Assembly: GCA_900539375.1 (NCBI GenBank)
Contig: UQBY01000004.1
Coordinates: 73,824 to 137,823, forward strand
Direction of reading: 5' to 3'
From: an uncultured Clostridium sp.
GTDB taxonomy: Bacteria; Bacillota; Clostridia; Clostridiales; Clostridiaceae
DNA length: 64,000 bases
Position 1 is the first letter of the stretch. The number at the start of each line of letters is the position of its first letter. Below the pieces are notes generated by a model that worked only from the letters and a program-made list of their open reading frames with translations, searched no databases and was not told where the DNA came from. Below, piece after piece: positions 46,201 to 55,828 of this stretch. A program made the position numbers and the translations under genes.

Positions 46201-49200
46201 TACTATTGTTACCTTCTTATATTTATAAGTTACTGTTATTGTTCCATTTTTATATGTTCCGCTTGCATTTGTTGGAGTTGAAACTAATTCATATCCTGAT
46301 ATTGTCTTTTCTGTTGTTGTATATTTTGCTCCTATTGTTCCTGTCTTAGTTGTTGAACCTGCTATTTCATTTCCATTTTCATCTACATATTTTACTACTA
46401 CTGTTCCTTTTTCAGCATCAGCTTTAGAATAAACATAAGTTACTATTGTTGTTGAAGCTGCAAATTTTCCTGTAGCATTTGATGGTGTTGTTTTTAAGTT
46501 ATATCCTGATATTGTTTTTGCTGTTGTTGTATAACTTTCTCCTACAAGTCCAGTTTTAGTTGTTGAACTTGCTATTTCATTTCCATCTTCATCCACATAT
46601 TTTACTATTACCATTGCTTCATTAAATCCTACTTCAGAATAAACATAAGTTACTATTGTTGTTGAAGCTGTAAATTTTCCTGTAGCATTTGATGGTGTTG
46701 TTTTTAAATCATATCCTGATATTGTTTTTGCTGTTGTTGTATAACTTGTTCCTATTGTTCCTTTTTTAGTTGTTGATGTTGCTATTTCATTTCCATTTTC
46801 ATCTACATATTTTACTATTACTGTTCCTTCTGTTGGTCCATCTGGATCTTCTGTAAGAACTTTACCATTCTTAACCCAAACTTCTCCTTCAACACTATAT
46901 CCGCTACTTCCAACACCTGATGGTTCTTGTTGTGAGCCATTATTGAAAATAACTTGTCCTGCTTCTGTTTCTGTTACTTCATAACTCCACCAACCATTTC
47001 CATCATTGTTCATCTTAGCTCCTGGCCATGCCCCAGTAAATAATTTTGCAGTTCCTGATGATTCATCATAAGCATAAATATTTACTGTTGACCAACTTGT
47101 ATTATAGTAATGTACTGTTAAACATTTTACTTCTTTTTCTTTATAATAATAAGTTACAACTTTATTTCCTTCTGTATAAGTTCCAGTAGCATTTGAAGGA
47201 GTTTCTATTAATTCATATCCTTTTATAGTTTTTGCTGTTGTAGTATAAGTCTTTCCAACTTTTCCTCTTAATGATTCTGAAGTTGCAATTTCTTCTCCTG
47301 TTTCCTTATTTACATATTTTACTGTTACTGTTCCTCTTGGAGTATCATCTTCTTTGTATGTGTAAGTTACTGTTATTGTTCCATCTGTAAATTTACCATT
47401 TGCATTTGATGGTGTACTTACTAATATATAGTCTTCATCATTCATTGCAGATGTTGTATAAGATGTTCCTTCTTTTCCTGTCTTTGTTTCTGTTTTTATT
47501 ATATCTCCATTTTGATTAACATGATTAACAATTACTGTTCCTTTTTTACCTATTACTGTATTATCAAAGCTATTCTTTTCAACTAAAATCATAGCTGAAC
47601 GTCCTGATAATTGAACACTTCCACTTGCAGTTCCTAAAGATTCAACTCCAGATTTAGTGCCATTAGCAACAATTACCCAGTTTCCTGAAGGTAAATTTAT
47701 AGTTGTTCCATTAGAAGAAGCATTAAATAAACAAACTACTTTGCTCCATTCTCCAGAAACATTATTTGTAAGAGAATATGCTATTTGTTGATTTCCTGAA
47801 GTAGTTAACCATTGAATTCTATTACCAGCTGATGTAGTTGGATCTCTAAATGCAGAGAAGTTCTTTCTTATTTCAATTAATCCTTTATAGTAATTTACTA
47901 AATCACTATATTCTTTAACTCTCTTCCAATCTAATTTATTTATAGAAGCACTTGATTGGTAACTATTATGGTCTCCCATTTTACTTCTAGCAAACTCTTC
48001 ACCAGCTTGGAAGAATGATGAACCTTGAGAAGTTAATACTAATGCTGCTGATAATTTATTCATATTAACTATATCATCATATCTATTACCATTTTGGCTC
48101 TTTCCCATTGTCATACATAAAATGTCATATAATGCATGGTTATCATGACAAGATGTATATGTTATAACTTGCGAAGGTTGTTTAGACCAAATATTATTAT
48201 TTATATTATCATAATCTCCACATTGTGCCTTTATACCAGCTATAACTTCTGTTTGTCTATTTCCATTACCTGTAACCCATCCAGCGTTACTAAGTTTTCC
48301 ATCCCAAGTGTTACCTTTTATAGCATCTCTAGCATTATCACTAAACATAGCTATATTATTATCTAAAGACTTACAGTTTGCTTTATTAGCATATCCTGCC
48401 AAACTATTTTTGCTACCATCACCACACCAAGGTTCACCCCACATTTTAATTTGAGGGTCTACCTTATTTAAAGCTGCTCTTATTTCATTCATTGTTTTAA
48501 CATCATGAACACCCATAAGGTCAAATCTAAATCCATCTAAATGATATTCTGTTGCCCAATAAACAATAGAATCTATCATATATTTTCTGTACATTTCTTT
48601 AGTACTATCTGTTGAGTTTCCACAACCAGACCAGTCTGTTGAAGTATAATAATATCCTGGTACTGTTCTATCTAATGGTGAGTATTGTTTCTTTTGGAAA
48701 TCATTTTGACTTCCACCTTGTCCAAATGGTGCATAAGTATGGTTATAAACAACATCCATTACAACCCCAATTCCTGCATCATGGAATGCCTTTACCATTT
48801 GTTTTAATTCTGAAACTCTTACATTACCATCATAAGGATTAGTTGAATATGAACCTTCTGGTACATTATAGTTCTTTGGGTCATAACCCCAGTTAAAAGT
48901 TTCTCCATCTGAGTTTCTTTCATCTACTGATGCATAATCATACATAGGTAATATTTGTACATGTGTTACACCTAATTCTTTTAAGTAATCTATACCTGTT
49001 TTTGTTACTCCATCACCATTTAAAGTTGTTCCTTCTTCAGTAAATGCAAGGAATTTTCCTCTATATTTTTGGTCTATTCCTGATGAAGAGTCATAAGAGA
49101 AGTCTTTTACATGTACTTCCCAAGTTATTGCATCTGTTTGGTTTGGAGAATCAACTCTTTTATCATTTTCCCAGCCATCTGGGTCTGTACTATCTAAATC

Positions 49201-49611
49201 AATAACCATTGATCTGTCACCATTTATTCCAGTGGTTCTTCCATATACATCTGGAGTTTCACGACCATCAACTAAATAAGTATAATAAGTATTTTTCAAA
49301 TCTCCATTTATTGTAATTGACCATACATTTTGTCCACCCTTTGTCATGTCTTTGGTTTCAATTACAGCTGCCCCTGATTCTTCGTCACTACCTGTAGTAT
49401 ACCTTTTTATTTGTACCTTTGATGCTGTTGGTGCCCAAACTTTAAATGTTGTCTTTGTTGTACTATAAGTGACTCCTAAATCATTTCCATTATAAGCTTC
49501 ATAGCTTGCTGCACTTGCTTCAGTTAAACTTAATTGTTGTATTGGTACTGAGACAACTGTTGAAGTAAGTGCTACTGTTAAAATAGTTGCTAATAGCTTT
49601 TTAACCTTCAT
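45358..49611 (-). CDS. Secreted modular type I pullulanase
   Basis: 1417 aa. Signal peptide about 1-33. An N-terminal CBM48-like module (TTFKVWAPTASKVQIKRY) and the GH13 pullulanase catalytic domain (about 120-640): FNWGYDPKNYNVPEGS, DVVYNHTY, nucleophile Asp near 366 in GFRFDLMG, acid/base Glu near 394 in WGEPW, and TSCHDNH near 488. Then two MucBP-like repeats, a CBM26-like starch-binding module (about 820-920), three more MucBP-like repeats (EGTVIVKYVDENGNEIA) to about 1130 and three ~95-residue repeats with LQYKFLIKD to the end. Cleaves alpha-1,6 links of pullulan or glycogen-type glucans outside the cell. No sortase motif is visible. A CcpA-type site lies at the promoter. Confidence 0.94.
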   Translation of the reverse strand: MKVKKLLATILTVALTSTVVSVPIQQLSLTEASAASYEAYNGNDLGVTYSTTKTTFKVWAPTASKVQIKRYTTGSDEESGAAVIETKDMTKGGQNVWSITINGDLKNTYYTYLVDGRETPDVYGRTTGINGDRSMVIDLDSTDPDGWENDKRVDSPNQTDAITWEVHVKDFSYDSSSGIDQKYRGKFLAFTEEGTTLNGDGVTKTGIDYLKELGVTHVQILPMYDYASVDERNSDGETFNWGYDPKNYNVPEGSYSTNPYDGNVRVSELKQMVKAFHDAGIGVVMDVVYNHTYAPFGQGGSQNDFQKKQYSPLDRTVPGYYYTSTDWSGCGNSTDSTKEMYRKYMIDSIVYWATEYHLDGFRFDLMGVHDVKTMNEIRAALNKVDPQIKMWGEPWCGDGSKNSLAGYANKANCKSLDNNIAMFSDNARDAIKGNTWDGKLSNAGWVTGNGNRQTEVIAGIKAQCGDYDNINNNIWSKQPSQVITYTSCHDNHALYDILCMTMGKSQNGNRYDDIVNMNKLSAALVLTSQGSSFFQAGEEFARSKMGDHNSYQSSASINKLDWKRVKEYSDLVNYYKGLIEIRKNFSAFRDPTTSAGNRIQWLTTSGNQQIAYSLTNNVSGEWSKVVCLFNASSNGTTINLPSGNWVIVANGTKSGVESLGTASGSVQLSGRSAMILVEKNSFDNTVIGKKGTVIVNHVNQNGDIIKTETKTGKEGTSYTTSAMNDEDYILVSTPSNANGKFTDGTITVTYTYKEDDTPRGTVTVKYVNKETGEEIATSESLRGKVGKTYTTTAKTIKGYELIETPSNATGTYTEGNKVVTYYYKEKEVKCLTVHYYNTSWSTVNIYAYDESSGTAKLFTGAWPGAKMNNDGNGWWSYEVTETEAGQVIFNNGSQQEPSGVGSSGYSVEGEVWVKNGKVLTEDPDGPTEGTVIVKYVDENGNEIATSTTKKGTIGTSYTTTAKTISGYDLKTTPSNATGKFTASTTIVTYVYSEVGFNEAMVIVKYVDEDGNEIASSTTKTGLVGESYTTTAKTISGYNLKTTPSNATGKFAASTTIVTYVYSKADAEKGTVVVKYVDENGNEIAGSTTKTGTIGAKYTTTEKTISGYELVSTPTNASGTYKNGTITVTYKYKKVTIVAPVINSFVASKQSPQVSGTQVTLTAKATGTKTLQYKFLIKDNTTGNWAVLRDYKTSNTYTWTTGKTGNKTLYVDVKDGNGQVTRKSMSYTVKEVEKPKVVSFVAGKKSPQASGTEVTLSAAASGTGVLQYKFLIKDNTTGNWAVIRDYSIVNSCTWKANKAGNKTLYVDVKDANGQVTRKAMSYTVKVAAPTVTSFTTDKKSPQKSKTEIVLSAKATGTGTLQYKFLVKDASGNWFVIQDYSASNITVWKPSKVGNKTLYVDVKDSNGQVTRKSMSYTIK
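46205..46850 (-). repeat. Three MucBP-like repeats in the pullulanase
   Basis: Units of about 70 residues each starting GTVxVKYVDENGNEIA and ending YVYS; two more diverged copies lie near 47110-47560. Confidence 0.8.
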
Positions 49612-49639
49612 TTTACATCCCCCTTTTTAGCTTAAAATA

Positions 49640-49687
49640 TGTAATCGTTATATGTTCTATTATATAATTTGACTCTGTTTTTTTCAA
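49640..49687 (-). promoter_or_regulatory. Pullulanase promoter with cre-like site
   Basis: Minus strand: TTGAAA (49687-49682), 17-bp spacer, TATAAT (49664-49659). Overlapping the expected start point is TGTAATCGTTATAT (49640-49653, plus strand), which matches the cre consensus TGWAANCGNTNWCA at all but its last two bases. This position fits CcpA repression by good carbon sources. Confidence 0.6.
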
Positions 49688-49750
49688 TAATATTTTCAAC
49701 CTTTATTTGTTTTTATTAAGTAATTTTAAAGTTTTTTTAAAAATTTTATG

Positions 49751-49797
49751 TAAAAAAGTTGTTGTGCAAAAATTAATTTACACAACAACTTCTTTTT
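49751..49797 (-). terminator. Terminator after carB
   Basis: Perfect 11-bp arms (aagttgttgtg / cacaacaactt) followed by TTTTTTA on the minus strand. Confidence 0.85.
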
Positions 49798-49807
49798 GAT
49801 TAGATTA

Positions 49808-52800
49808 TTAGATTTCTGATATATTAAATACTTCTAAATCTTTGTTATTTTCTAAGCCTTCACACTTAACATCTACAATTGCTCTAAATGTATCTAAAGC
49901 TGTTATAACTCCAATATTTCTTTCAACTGCTGCTCTTCTCATAATAAATCCATCTGATTTTGAGTCATTTACTTTTGTTGGAGTATTTATAACTAAATCA
50001 ACTTCTTTATTCTTTATAACATCTAGTATGTTAGGATTTTCTTCTTTTAATCTTCTAACAACCTTAGCATCAACACCACCATCTCTTAAAAGCTTACAAG
50101 TTCCTTCTGTTGCTATGAACTTATATCCTAGCTTAGCAAGTCTTTGAGCCATTGGTAAGAATTCTTGTTTGTCATGTTTATTTACTGTAGCTAATATTTC
50201 TCCATTTCCAGGGAACATATTAGCTGCTATAAATCCTTTGTATAAAGCTTCATTAAGAGTTCTTCCTACACCTAAAACTTCTCCTGTAGATCTCATTTCA
50301 GGTCCTAAAGATACTTCAACATTTGGTAACTTTTGAGTTGAGAATACTGGAACCTTTACTGCAACTATATCTGGTTCTTTGTATATATCTACTCCATATC
50401 CTAAGTCTTTAAGTTTGCTTCCAAGCATAACTTTTGTAGCTATATCAACTATTGGGACTCCACTTACCTTACTTATATAAGGAACTGTTCTTGAAGCTCT
50501 TGGGTTAACTTCTATTACATAAAGCTTTCCTTCATATTCTATAAATTGAATATTTATCATACCATTTATTCCAATTTCAAGTGCTAATTTCTTAGTATAT
50601 TCTAAAACATCAGCCTTTATCTTATCAGATATATTTTGTGATGGATACATAGTAATACTATCTCCAGAGTGAACACCTGCTCTTTCTAAGTGTTCCATTA
50701 TACCTGGAATTAACACATCTTCTCCATCTGATATAGCATCAACTTCTATTTCTCTACCCATTAAGTATTTATCTATTAATATAGGATTTTTCTTATCCTT
50801 AGCAAAGGCATTTTCTAAGTAGTAAACTAATTCTTCTTCATCATGAGTGATTTCCATTCCTTGACCACCAATTACATATGAAGGTCTAACAAGTACTGGG
50901 AATCCTAATGCTCTTGCTTCTTCTAATCCTTCTTCAATAGACCAAATTCCTTTACCCTTAGGTCTTGCTATTCCTAGCTTTTCTAATAATTCATCAAACT
51001 TTTCTCTATCTTCAGCCATATCTATTTGGTCTGCTGTTGTTCCAAGTGTTGGTATATTCTTTTCTTTTAAGAAGTTTGCAAGCTTAATAGCTGTTTGACC
51101 ACCAAATTGAAGAATTACTCCATCTGGATTTTCTTTTTCTATTATATTTAATACATCTTCTTCAGTAAGAGGTTCAAAATATAATTTATCTGAAATATTA
51201 AAGTCAGTACTTACTGTTTCTGGATTGTTATTTACTATTATAGTTTCTATTCCTAATCTCTTTAATGCTAATACACAGTGAACTGAAGCATAGTCAAATT
51301 CTATACCTTGACCTATTCTTATTGGTCCAGAACCTAAAACCACAACTTTCTTTCTATCATGTGTAACTTCAACTTCATCATATTGTTCATATGTTGAATA
51401 ATAATATGGAGATAAAGCTTCAAATTCTCCAGCACATGTATCAACCATCTTATATGAAGGTTTTATGTTCCATAATCCTCTTAGCTTATTTATATCTTCT
51501 GGGCAAACTTTTAACATATCAGCTATAGCTTTATCAGAGAATCCTTTTCTCTTTAATTTATATAACCATTCTTTATCTAAGTCTTCAAGTTTGCTTAATT
51601 TTAATCTTTGTTCTTCTTCTACTATCCACTTAAACTTTTCTATGAAGAATATATCTATTCCTGTTATCTTAGCTACTTTATCTACTCTATAATCTCTTCT
51701 TAACATTTCAGCTAAAGCAAATAATCTTTCATCATCTGGAGCCATAACTCTTTCTTTTAATTCAGCCATGCTAAGTTCTTTAAACTTTTTGTGGTCTAAA
51801 GAATATTTACCTATTTCTAGACTTCTTATTCCCTTTAATAATGCAGCTTCTAAATTAGCTCCTATAGCCATAACTTCTCCAGTTGCCATCATCTTTGTTC
51901 CAAGTTCTCTATCAGCTCCAAAGAACTTATCAAATGGCCATTTTGGAATTTTACATACAACATAGTCTAATGTTGGTTCAAAGCAAGCATAAGTTTTTTG
52001 AGTTACTGCATTTTTTATTTCATCTAATCCATATCCTACAGAAATCTTTGCTGCAAGCTTAGCTATTGGATATCCAGTAGCCTTTGATGCTAAAGCTGAA
52101 GACCTTGAAACTCTAGGATTTATTTCTATTACAGCATATTCAAATGAATTTGGATTTAAAGCAAATTGTACATTACATCCACCTTCAATTCCTACTGCAT
52201 TTATTATATTAATTGATGCTGTTCTAAGCATTTGATATTCTTTATCTGATAAAGTTTGAGATGGTGCAACAACTATGCTATCTCCTGTGTGTATACCAAC
52301 TGGGTCAATGTTTTCCATGTTACAAACAGTTATACAATTTCCATATGAGTCTCTCATTACTTCATACTCAATTTCTTTCCATCCCTTAACTGATTTTTCA
52401 AGAAGTACTTGACCTATTGTACTTAATTGTAATCCTGATTCAAGAATTTCTCTTAATTCTTCTTCATTATCAGCAATACCTCCACCAGTACCTCCTAGTG
52501 TATAAGCTGGTCTTACTATAACTGGGTATCCTATTTTACTAGCATAAGCTACTCCAGCTTCTAAATCTGTTATTATTTCAGATTGTATAACAGGTTCGTT
52601 TATTCTATTCATCATGTCTCTGAATAATTCTCTATCTTCCCCTTCTTTTATTGAAGCGATAGATGTTCCAATTACCTTAACATTATACTTATCTAAAATT
52701 CCCTTATCATGTAATTCTACAGTAATATTAAGACCTGTTTGACCACCCATACCAGCTATTATACTGTCTGGTCTTTCCTTAGCTATTACTTTCTCCACAA

Positions 52801-53017
52801 ATTCAACTGTTAGTGGTTCTATGTATATTTTATCTGCAATTTCTTTGTCAGTCATAATTGTAGCTGGGTTAGAGTTAACTAATACAACTTCTAAACCTTC
52901 TTCTTTTAAAGCTTGGCAAGCTTGAGTTCCTGAATAGTCAAATTCTGCTGCTTGACCTATTACTATTGGACCTGATCCTATAACTAAAACCTTTTTTATA
53001 TCTTTTCTTAATGGCAT
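49808..53017 (-). CDS. carB: Carbamoyl-phosphate synthase, large chain
   Basis: 1069 aa of normal length. Makes carbamoyl phosphate for pyrimidines and arginine. Two homologous ATP-grasp halves: VLVIGSGPIVIGQAAEFDYS near 10 and VVVLGSGPIRIGQGIEFDYA near 560, with RPAYTLGGTGGGI near 170 and RPSYVIGGQGMEI near 715. The C-terminal regulatory domain (about 935-1069) has the MGS-like fold. It follows carA by 12 bp. Ribosome site GGAGG. Confidence 0.98.
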   Translation of the reverse strand: MPLRKDIKKVLVIGSGPIVIGQAAEFDYSGTQACQALKEEGLEVVLVNSNPATIMTDKEIADKIYIEPLTVEFVEKVIAKERPDSIIAGMGGQTGLNITVELHDKGILDKYNVKVIGTSIASIKEGEDRELFRDMMNRINEPVIQSEIITDLEAGVAYASKIGYPVIVRPAYTLGGTGGGIADNEEELREILESGLQLSTIGQVLLEKSVKGWKEIEYEVMRDSYGNCITVCNMENIDPVGIHTGDSIVVAPSQTLSDKEYQMLRTASINIINAVGIEGGCNVQFALNPNSFEYAVIEINPRVSRSSALASKATGYPIAKLAAKISVGYGLDEIKNAVTQKTYACFEPTLDYVVCKIPKWPFDKFFGADRELGTKMMATGEVMAIGANLEAALLKGIRSLEIGKYSLDHKKFKELSMAELKERVMAPDDERLFALAEMLRRDYRVDKVAKITGIDIFFIEKFKWIVEEEQRLKLSKLEDLDKEWLYKLKRKGFSDKAIADMLKVCPEDINKLRGLWNIKPSYKMVDTCAGEFEALSPYYYSTYEQYDEVEVTHDRKKVVVLGSGPIRIGQGIEFDYASVHCVLALKRLGIETIIVNNNPETVSTDFNISDKLYFEPLTEEDVLNIIEKENPDGVILQFGGQTAIKLANFLKEKNIPTLGTTADQIDMAEDREKFDELLEKLGIARPKGKGIWSIEEGLEEARALGFPVLVRPSYVIGGQGMEITHDEEELVYYLENAFAKDKKNPILIDKYLMGREIEVDAISDGEDVLIPGIMEHLERAGVHSGDSITMYPSQNISDKIKADVLEYTKKLALEIGINGMINIQFIEYEGKLYVIEVNPRASRTVPYISKVSGVPIVDIATKVMLGSKLKDLGYGVDIYKEPDIVAVKVPVFSTQKLPNVEVSLGPEMRSTGEVLGVGRTLNEALYKGFIAANMFPGNGEILATVNKHDKQEFLPMAQRLAKLGYKFIATEGTCKLLRDGGVDAKVVRRLKEENPNILDVIKNKEVDLVINTPTKVNDSKSDGFIMRRAAVERNIGVITALDTFRAIVDVKCEGLENNKDLEVFNISEI

Positions 53018-53029
53018 ATCTCTTACCTC

Positions 53030-54079
53030 CTATAGTGCATATTCCATAAATTTATCAAATATATATTCGCTATCATGTGGTCCAGCTGATGCTTCTGGAT
53101 GGAATTGAACTGAGAATATTGGTAATGTTTTATGCTTCATACCTTCTATTGTTCCATCATTTATGTTTATATGTGTTGCTACAACCTCTTCTGGTAAAGT
53201 TTCAACAACATATCCATGGTTTTGTGATGTTATTGCAACTTTATTTGTTTCTAAATCCTTAACTGGATGATTGCATCCTCTATGTCCAAACTTTAATTTT
53301 GTTGTTGTTCCGCCTAAAGCTAATGTTAATAATTGATGTCCTAAACAAATTCCTACTATTGGTTTTTTACCTATTAATTTTTTAATATTTTCTATTGATT
53401 CAGGTACATCTTGTGGGTCCCCAGGACCATTTGATAAAAATACTAAATCAGGATTTATTGCTAATATATCTTCAGCTTTTGCATTAGCTGGGAATACTGT
53501 AAGCTTACATCCTCTCTTTTTGAAGCATCTTAATATGTTAGTCTTTATACCAAAATCCATTACTGCTACATGCTTTCCATTTCCTTCAATTGTGTACACT
53601 TTATCTGTAGTAACATTTTTAACAGCTTCCTTGTTTGTATATGCTGTTATTCTATCATTTACATCTTTTTCTCCAATTTCATCAACAACTATTATACCTT
53701 TCATAGTACCATTGTTTCTTAAAACTTTTGTTAATGCTCTTGTATCTATTCCTTCAAGTCCTACTATTTTGTTTTGCTTTAAGTAGTTATCTAAATCCAT
53801 TTCGCATCTAAAGTTACTTGGGAAAGAACATTTTTCTCTTACTATAAATCCTCTAACTTTTGGAGAGTTTGATTCTACATCTTCTAAATTAACTCCATAA
53901 TTCCCTATTAATGGATATGTCATAGTTACTATTTGACCATAATATGATGGGTCTGTTAAAACTTCTTGATATCCAGTCATACCAGTTGTAAATACAACTT
54001 CACCAACACTGTCACTTAAGTATCCAAAGGCATTACCTTCAAAAACCATTCCGTTTTCTAAAATTAGCTTTGCGTTCAT
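53030..54079 (-). CDS. carA: Carbamoyl-phosphate synthase, small chain
   Basis: 349 aa. The glutaminase subunit that releases ammonia for CarB. N-terminal small-chain domain (MTGYQEVLTDPSYYGQIV near 35), and a class I amidotransferase domain with catalytic Cys in KPIVGICLGHQLLTLA near 240 and the His/Glu of VQFHPEAS near 325. Operon start, behind a pyrimidine-type leader, followed by carB. Confidence 0.98.
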   Translation of the reverse strand: MNAKLILENGMVFEGNAFGYLSDSVGEVVFTTGMTGYQEVLTDPSYYGQIVTMTYPLIGNYGVNLEDVESNSPKVRGFIVREKCSFPSNFRCEMDLDNYLKQNKIVGLEGIDTRALTKVLRNNGTMKGIIVVDEIGEKDVNDRITAYTNKEAVKNVTTDKVYTIEGNGKHVAVMDFGIKTNILRCFKKRGCKLTVFPANAKAEDILAINPDLVFLSNGPGDPQDVPESIENIKKLIGKKPIVGICLGHQLLTLALGGTTTKLKFGHRGCNHPVKDLETNKVAITSQNHGYVVETLPEEVVATHININDGTIEGMKHKTLPIFSVQFHPEASAGPHDSEYIFDKFMEYAL

Positions 54080-54153
54080 GCTTAGCCCTCCTCATTTTAT
54101 GTTAAAGTAAAGTACACTTTTAAGGTTATTAATTTTCAAAATCCCTATAATAA

Positions 54154-54201
54154 AAGGATAATAAAGAGACTACTAATTAAAAGGGTCTCCTCACTATCCT
54201 T
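54154..54201 (-). terminator. Intrinsic terminator in the carAB leader
   Basis: Stem parts aaggata/tatcctt and gagac/gtctc form a long hairpin with a TTATTAT tail on the minus strand, about 75 bp before carA. It is the expected switch of a pyr attenuator. Confidence 0.65.
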
Positions 54202-54269
54202 GTATATTCATAATTATGACTATAAACTTCCTCTATTGATAGATTTATGTATTTTTCTTGTATCAACAT
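54177..54269 (-). CDS. Possible 30-aa leader peptide in the carAB leader
   Basis: ATG at 54269 has a strong AAAGGAG site 8 bp upstream and opens a 30-codon frame (MLIQEKYINLSIEEVYSHNY to RRPF), stopping inside the terminator hairpin. The PyrR-binding element lies directly upstream of its ribosome site. No family. Confidence 0.35.
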   Translation of the reverse strand: MLIQEKYINLSIEEVYSHNYEYTRIVRRPF

Positions 54270-54287
54270 AGTTATAGACTCCTTTCT

Positions 54288-54301
54288 GGCCTCACAGGAC
54301 C
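54288..54301 (-). promoter_or_regulatory. PyrR-binding loop of the car leader
   Basis: The minus-strand GGTCCTGTGAGGCC fits the PyrR binding consensus ARUCCNGNGAGGYU at all but the first and last bases. It lies in the transcribed leader between the carA promoter and terminator. PyrR with UMP should bind here and favour termination. Confidence 0.85.
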
Positions 54302-54348
54302 AATTTAAAGCGTATCTTTTACCTTTTTATATTTTTACCTTATTTACT

Positions 54349-54377
54349 ATTTTAGTTTATTGAATATTCACTGTCAA
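54349..54377 (-). promoter_or_regulatory. Promoter of carAB
   Basis: TTGACA (54377-54372), 17-bp spacer, TAAAAT (54354-54349) on the minus strand. The transcript leader is about 260 nt. Confidence 0.8.
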
Positions 54378-54420
54378 GAAAAAATAACATTGTTTTTATC
54401 TATTTAAAACATTCTAATTC

Positions 54421-54450
54421 TTGAATTAATTAATAAAGCAAGATTATACT
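54421..54450 (+). promoter_or_regulatory. Promoter of the PHP phosphoesterase gene
   Basis: TTGAAT (54421-54426), 18-bp spacer, TATACT (54445-54450), 42 bp before the start. Confidence 0.65.
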
Positions 54451-54491
54451 ATAACTATATATATTATTTTTCTAATGAAAGGAGAAAACTT

Positions 54492-55226
54492 ATGGATTTT
54501 TCATCTGATTTACATACTCATACTATAGTAAGTGGTCATGCATATACCACTCTTTTAGAAAACATTTCTTATTGCAAAGAAAATGGAATAAAAATATTAG
54601 GTACATCTGAACATGGACCAGCAATGCCTAATGCACCTCATAGATGGTATTTTTGTAACATGAAAGTTATACCTAGAATTATTAATGATGTTATTATTTT
54701 AAAAGGCTGTGAAGCAAACATTCTTGATACTTATGGAAATATTGACCTTACAGAAGAAGATTCTAAATTTCTTGACTATATGATTGCATCTTTTCATGAA
54801 CCTGTTTTTAAACCTACTAACAAAAAGAATAATACACAAGCTTTTATTAATTGTGTAAATAAAAATCCTAAAGTTGAAATTTTAGGTCATATTGGTAATC
54901 CAGCTTATGAACTTGACTATGACTTACTTGTTAAATTTGCTAAAGAAAAAGATATAATGATTGAAATAAATAATAGTTCTGTTCTTGGTAAATCAAGAGC
55001 TGGAAGTGATATTAACTGTAAAGAGGTTGCTAAACTTTGCAAAGAATATGGAACTAAAATAATTCTTACATCAGATTCTCATATTGCTTTTACAATTGGA
55101 CATTTTGAAGAATCTATAAAAATTCTTGAGTCTATAAACTTTCCTGAGGAATTAATAATGAATGAGCCTAAAAAACTTTTAACTCATTTTAAAAACAAAG
55201 AAAAACTTTTAGATATTAATTTATAA
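54492..55226 (+). CDS. PHP-domain phosphatase, YcdX-like
   Basis: 244 aa. Metal ligands of the PHP fold are visible as DLHTHT (6-11), SEHGPAMP near 42, a Glu in KGCEANIL near 78, LGHIGNPAYE near 137 and TSDSHIAF near 194. A single gene with no operon partner. The natural substrate is not known. Ribosome site AAAGGAG. Confidence 0.88.
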   Translation: MDFSSDLHTHTIVSGHAYTTLLENISYCKENGIKILGTSEHGPAMPNAPHRWYFCNMKVIPRIINDVIILKGCEANILDTYGNIDLTEEDSKFLDYMIASFHEPVFKPTNKKNNTQAFINCVNKNPKVEILGHIGNPAYELDYDLLVKFAKEKDIMIEINNSSVLGKSRAGSDINCKEVAKLCKEYGTKIILTSDSHIAFTIGHFEESIKILESINFPEELIMNEPKKLLTHFKNKEKLLDINL

Positions 55227-55228
55227 AA

Positions 55229-55257
55229 ATAAGCTTCCCCTTTAAAGAGGAGCTTTA
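55229..55257. terminator. Terminator between convergent genes
   Basis: Hairpin aagcttcccctt / aagaggagctt (mismatched once or twice) between the PHP gene and the CmpB-like gene. Confidence 0.5.
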
Positions 55258-55761
55258 TCTATTATATAAATACTTTTCTGTAAATATAATATCTATGGTT
55301 ATGTATATAATTAGTATTACTGCTAATCTTGCAAACAAACTTAATCTACTGAAAAAGATATTATCTAAAATAGGTTGAACTATAAATATAGTAAGACTTG
55401 TTAAAACAGCCCAATATATAGAAAACCTTAAACATACTAAACCATATAAGTTAAAAGGAATTTTACTATAATCCCAATACTTTTTTTGAAATCTTATTTT
55501 CATTATAATACCTGTAATATATTCAATTATTGTAGGTACTATAAAACACATTATTATTAATAAAATATCATTTACTTTTACTATATTCCTTAAAAATATA
55601 AGTATTGTCATAGCTGTTCCATACATAGGTTTAAAAGGGCCATATAAAAATCCATCAATTTTAAATCTCCCTCTTAATACATAACAATAAACTTCTTCTA
55701 ATATCCAACCTAAAAATGAATATAAAACAAACATAAAGCATAAATAAAAAAGCCAATTCAT
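55255..55761 (-). CDS. CmpB-like membrane protein (putative ABC transporter type IV)
   Basis: 168 aa, about four membrane helices. SFLGWILEEVYCYVLRGRF at the start and GFLYGPFKPMYGTAM are typical of the PF06541 (CmpB) family, common in clostridia, of unknown role despite the ABC name. Ribosome site GGAG. Confidence 0.85.
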   Translation of the reverse strand: MNWLFYLCFMFVLYSFLGWILEEVYCYVLRGRFKIDGFLYGPFKPMYGTAMTILIFLRNIVKVNDILLIIMCFIVPTIIEYITGIIMKIRFQKKYWDYSKIPFNLYGLVCLRFSIYWAVLTSLTIFIVQPILDNIFFSRLSLFARLAVILIIYITIDIIFTEKYLYNR

Positions 55762-55828
55762 CTTAATACTCCTTTCCTTTTAAAGTTAGTATTAACAAAA
55801 TTGGCTTAAATAATTCCTATTATAATGT

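Noticed and set aside
45735..46349. Plus-strand Leu-rich open frames opposite the pullulanase repeats
   Set aside because: They come from the complement of Lys/Asn/Thr-rich repeats, have no ribosome site and are very biased; shadows of the real gene.
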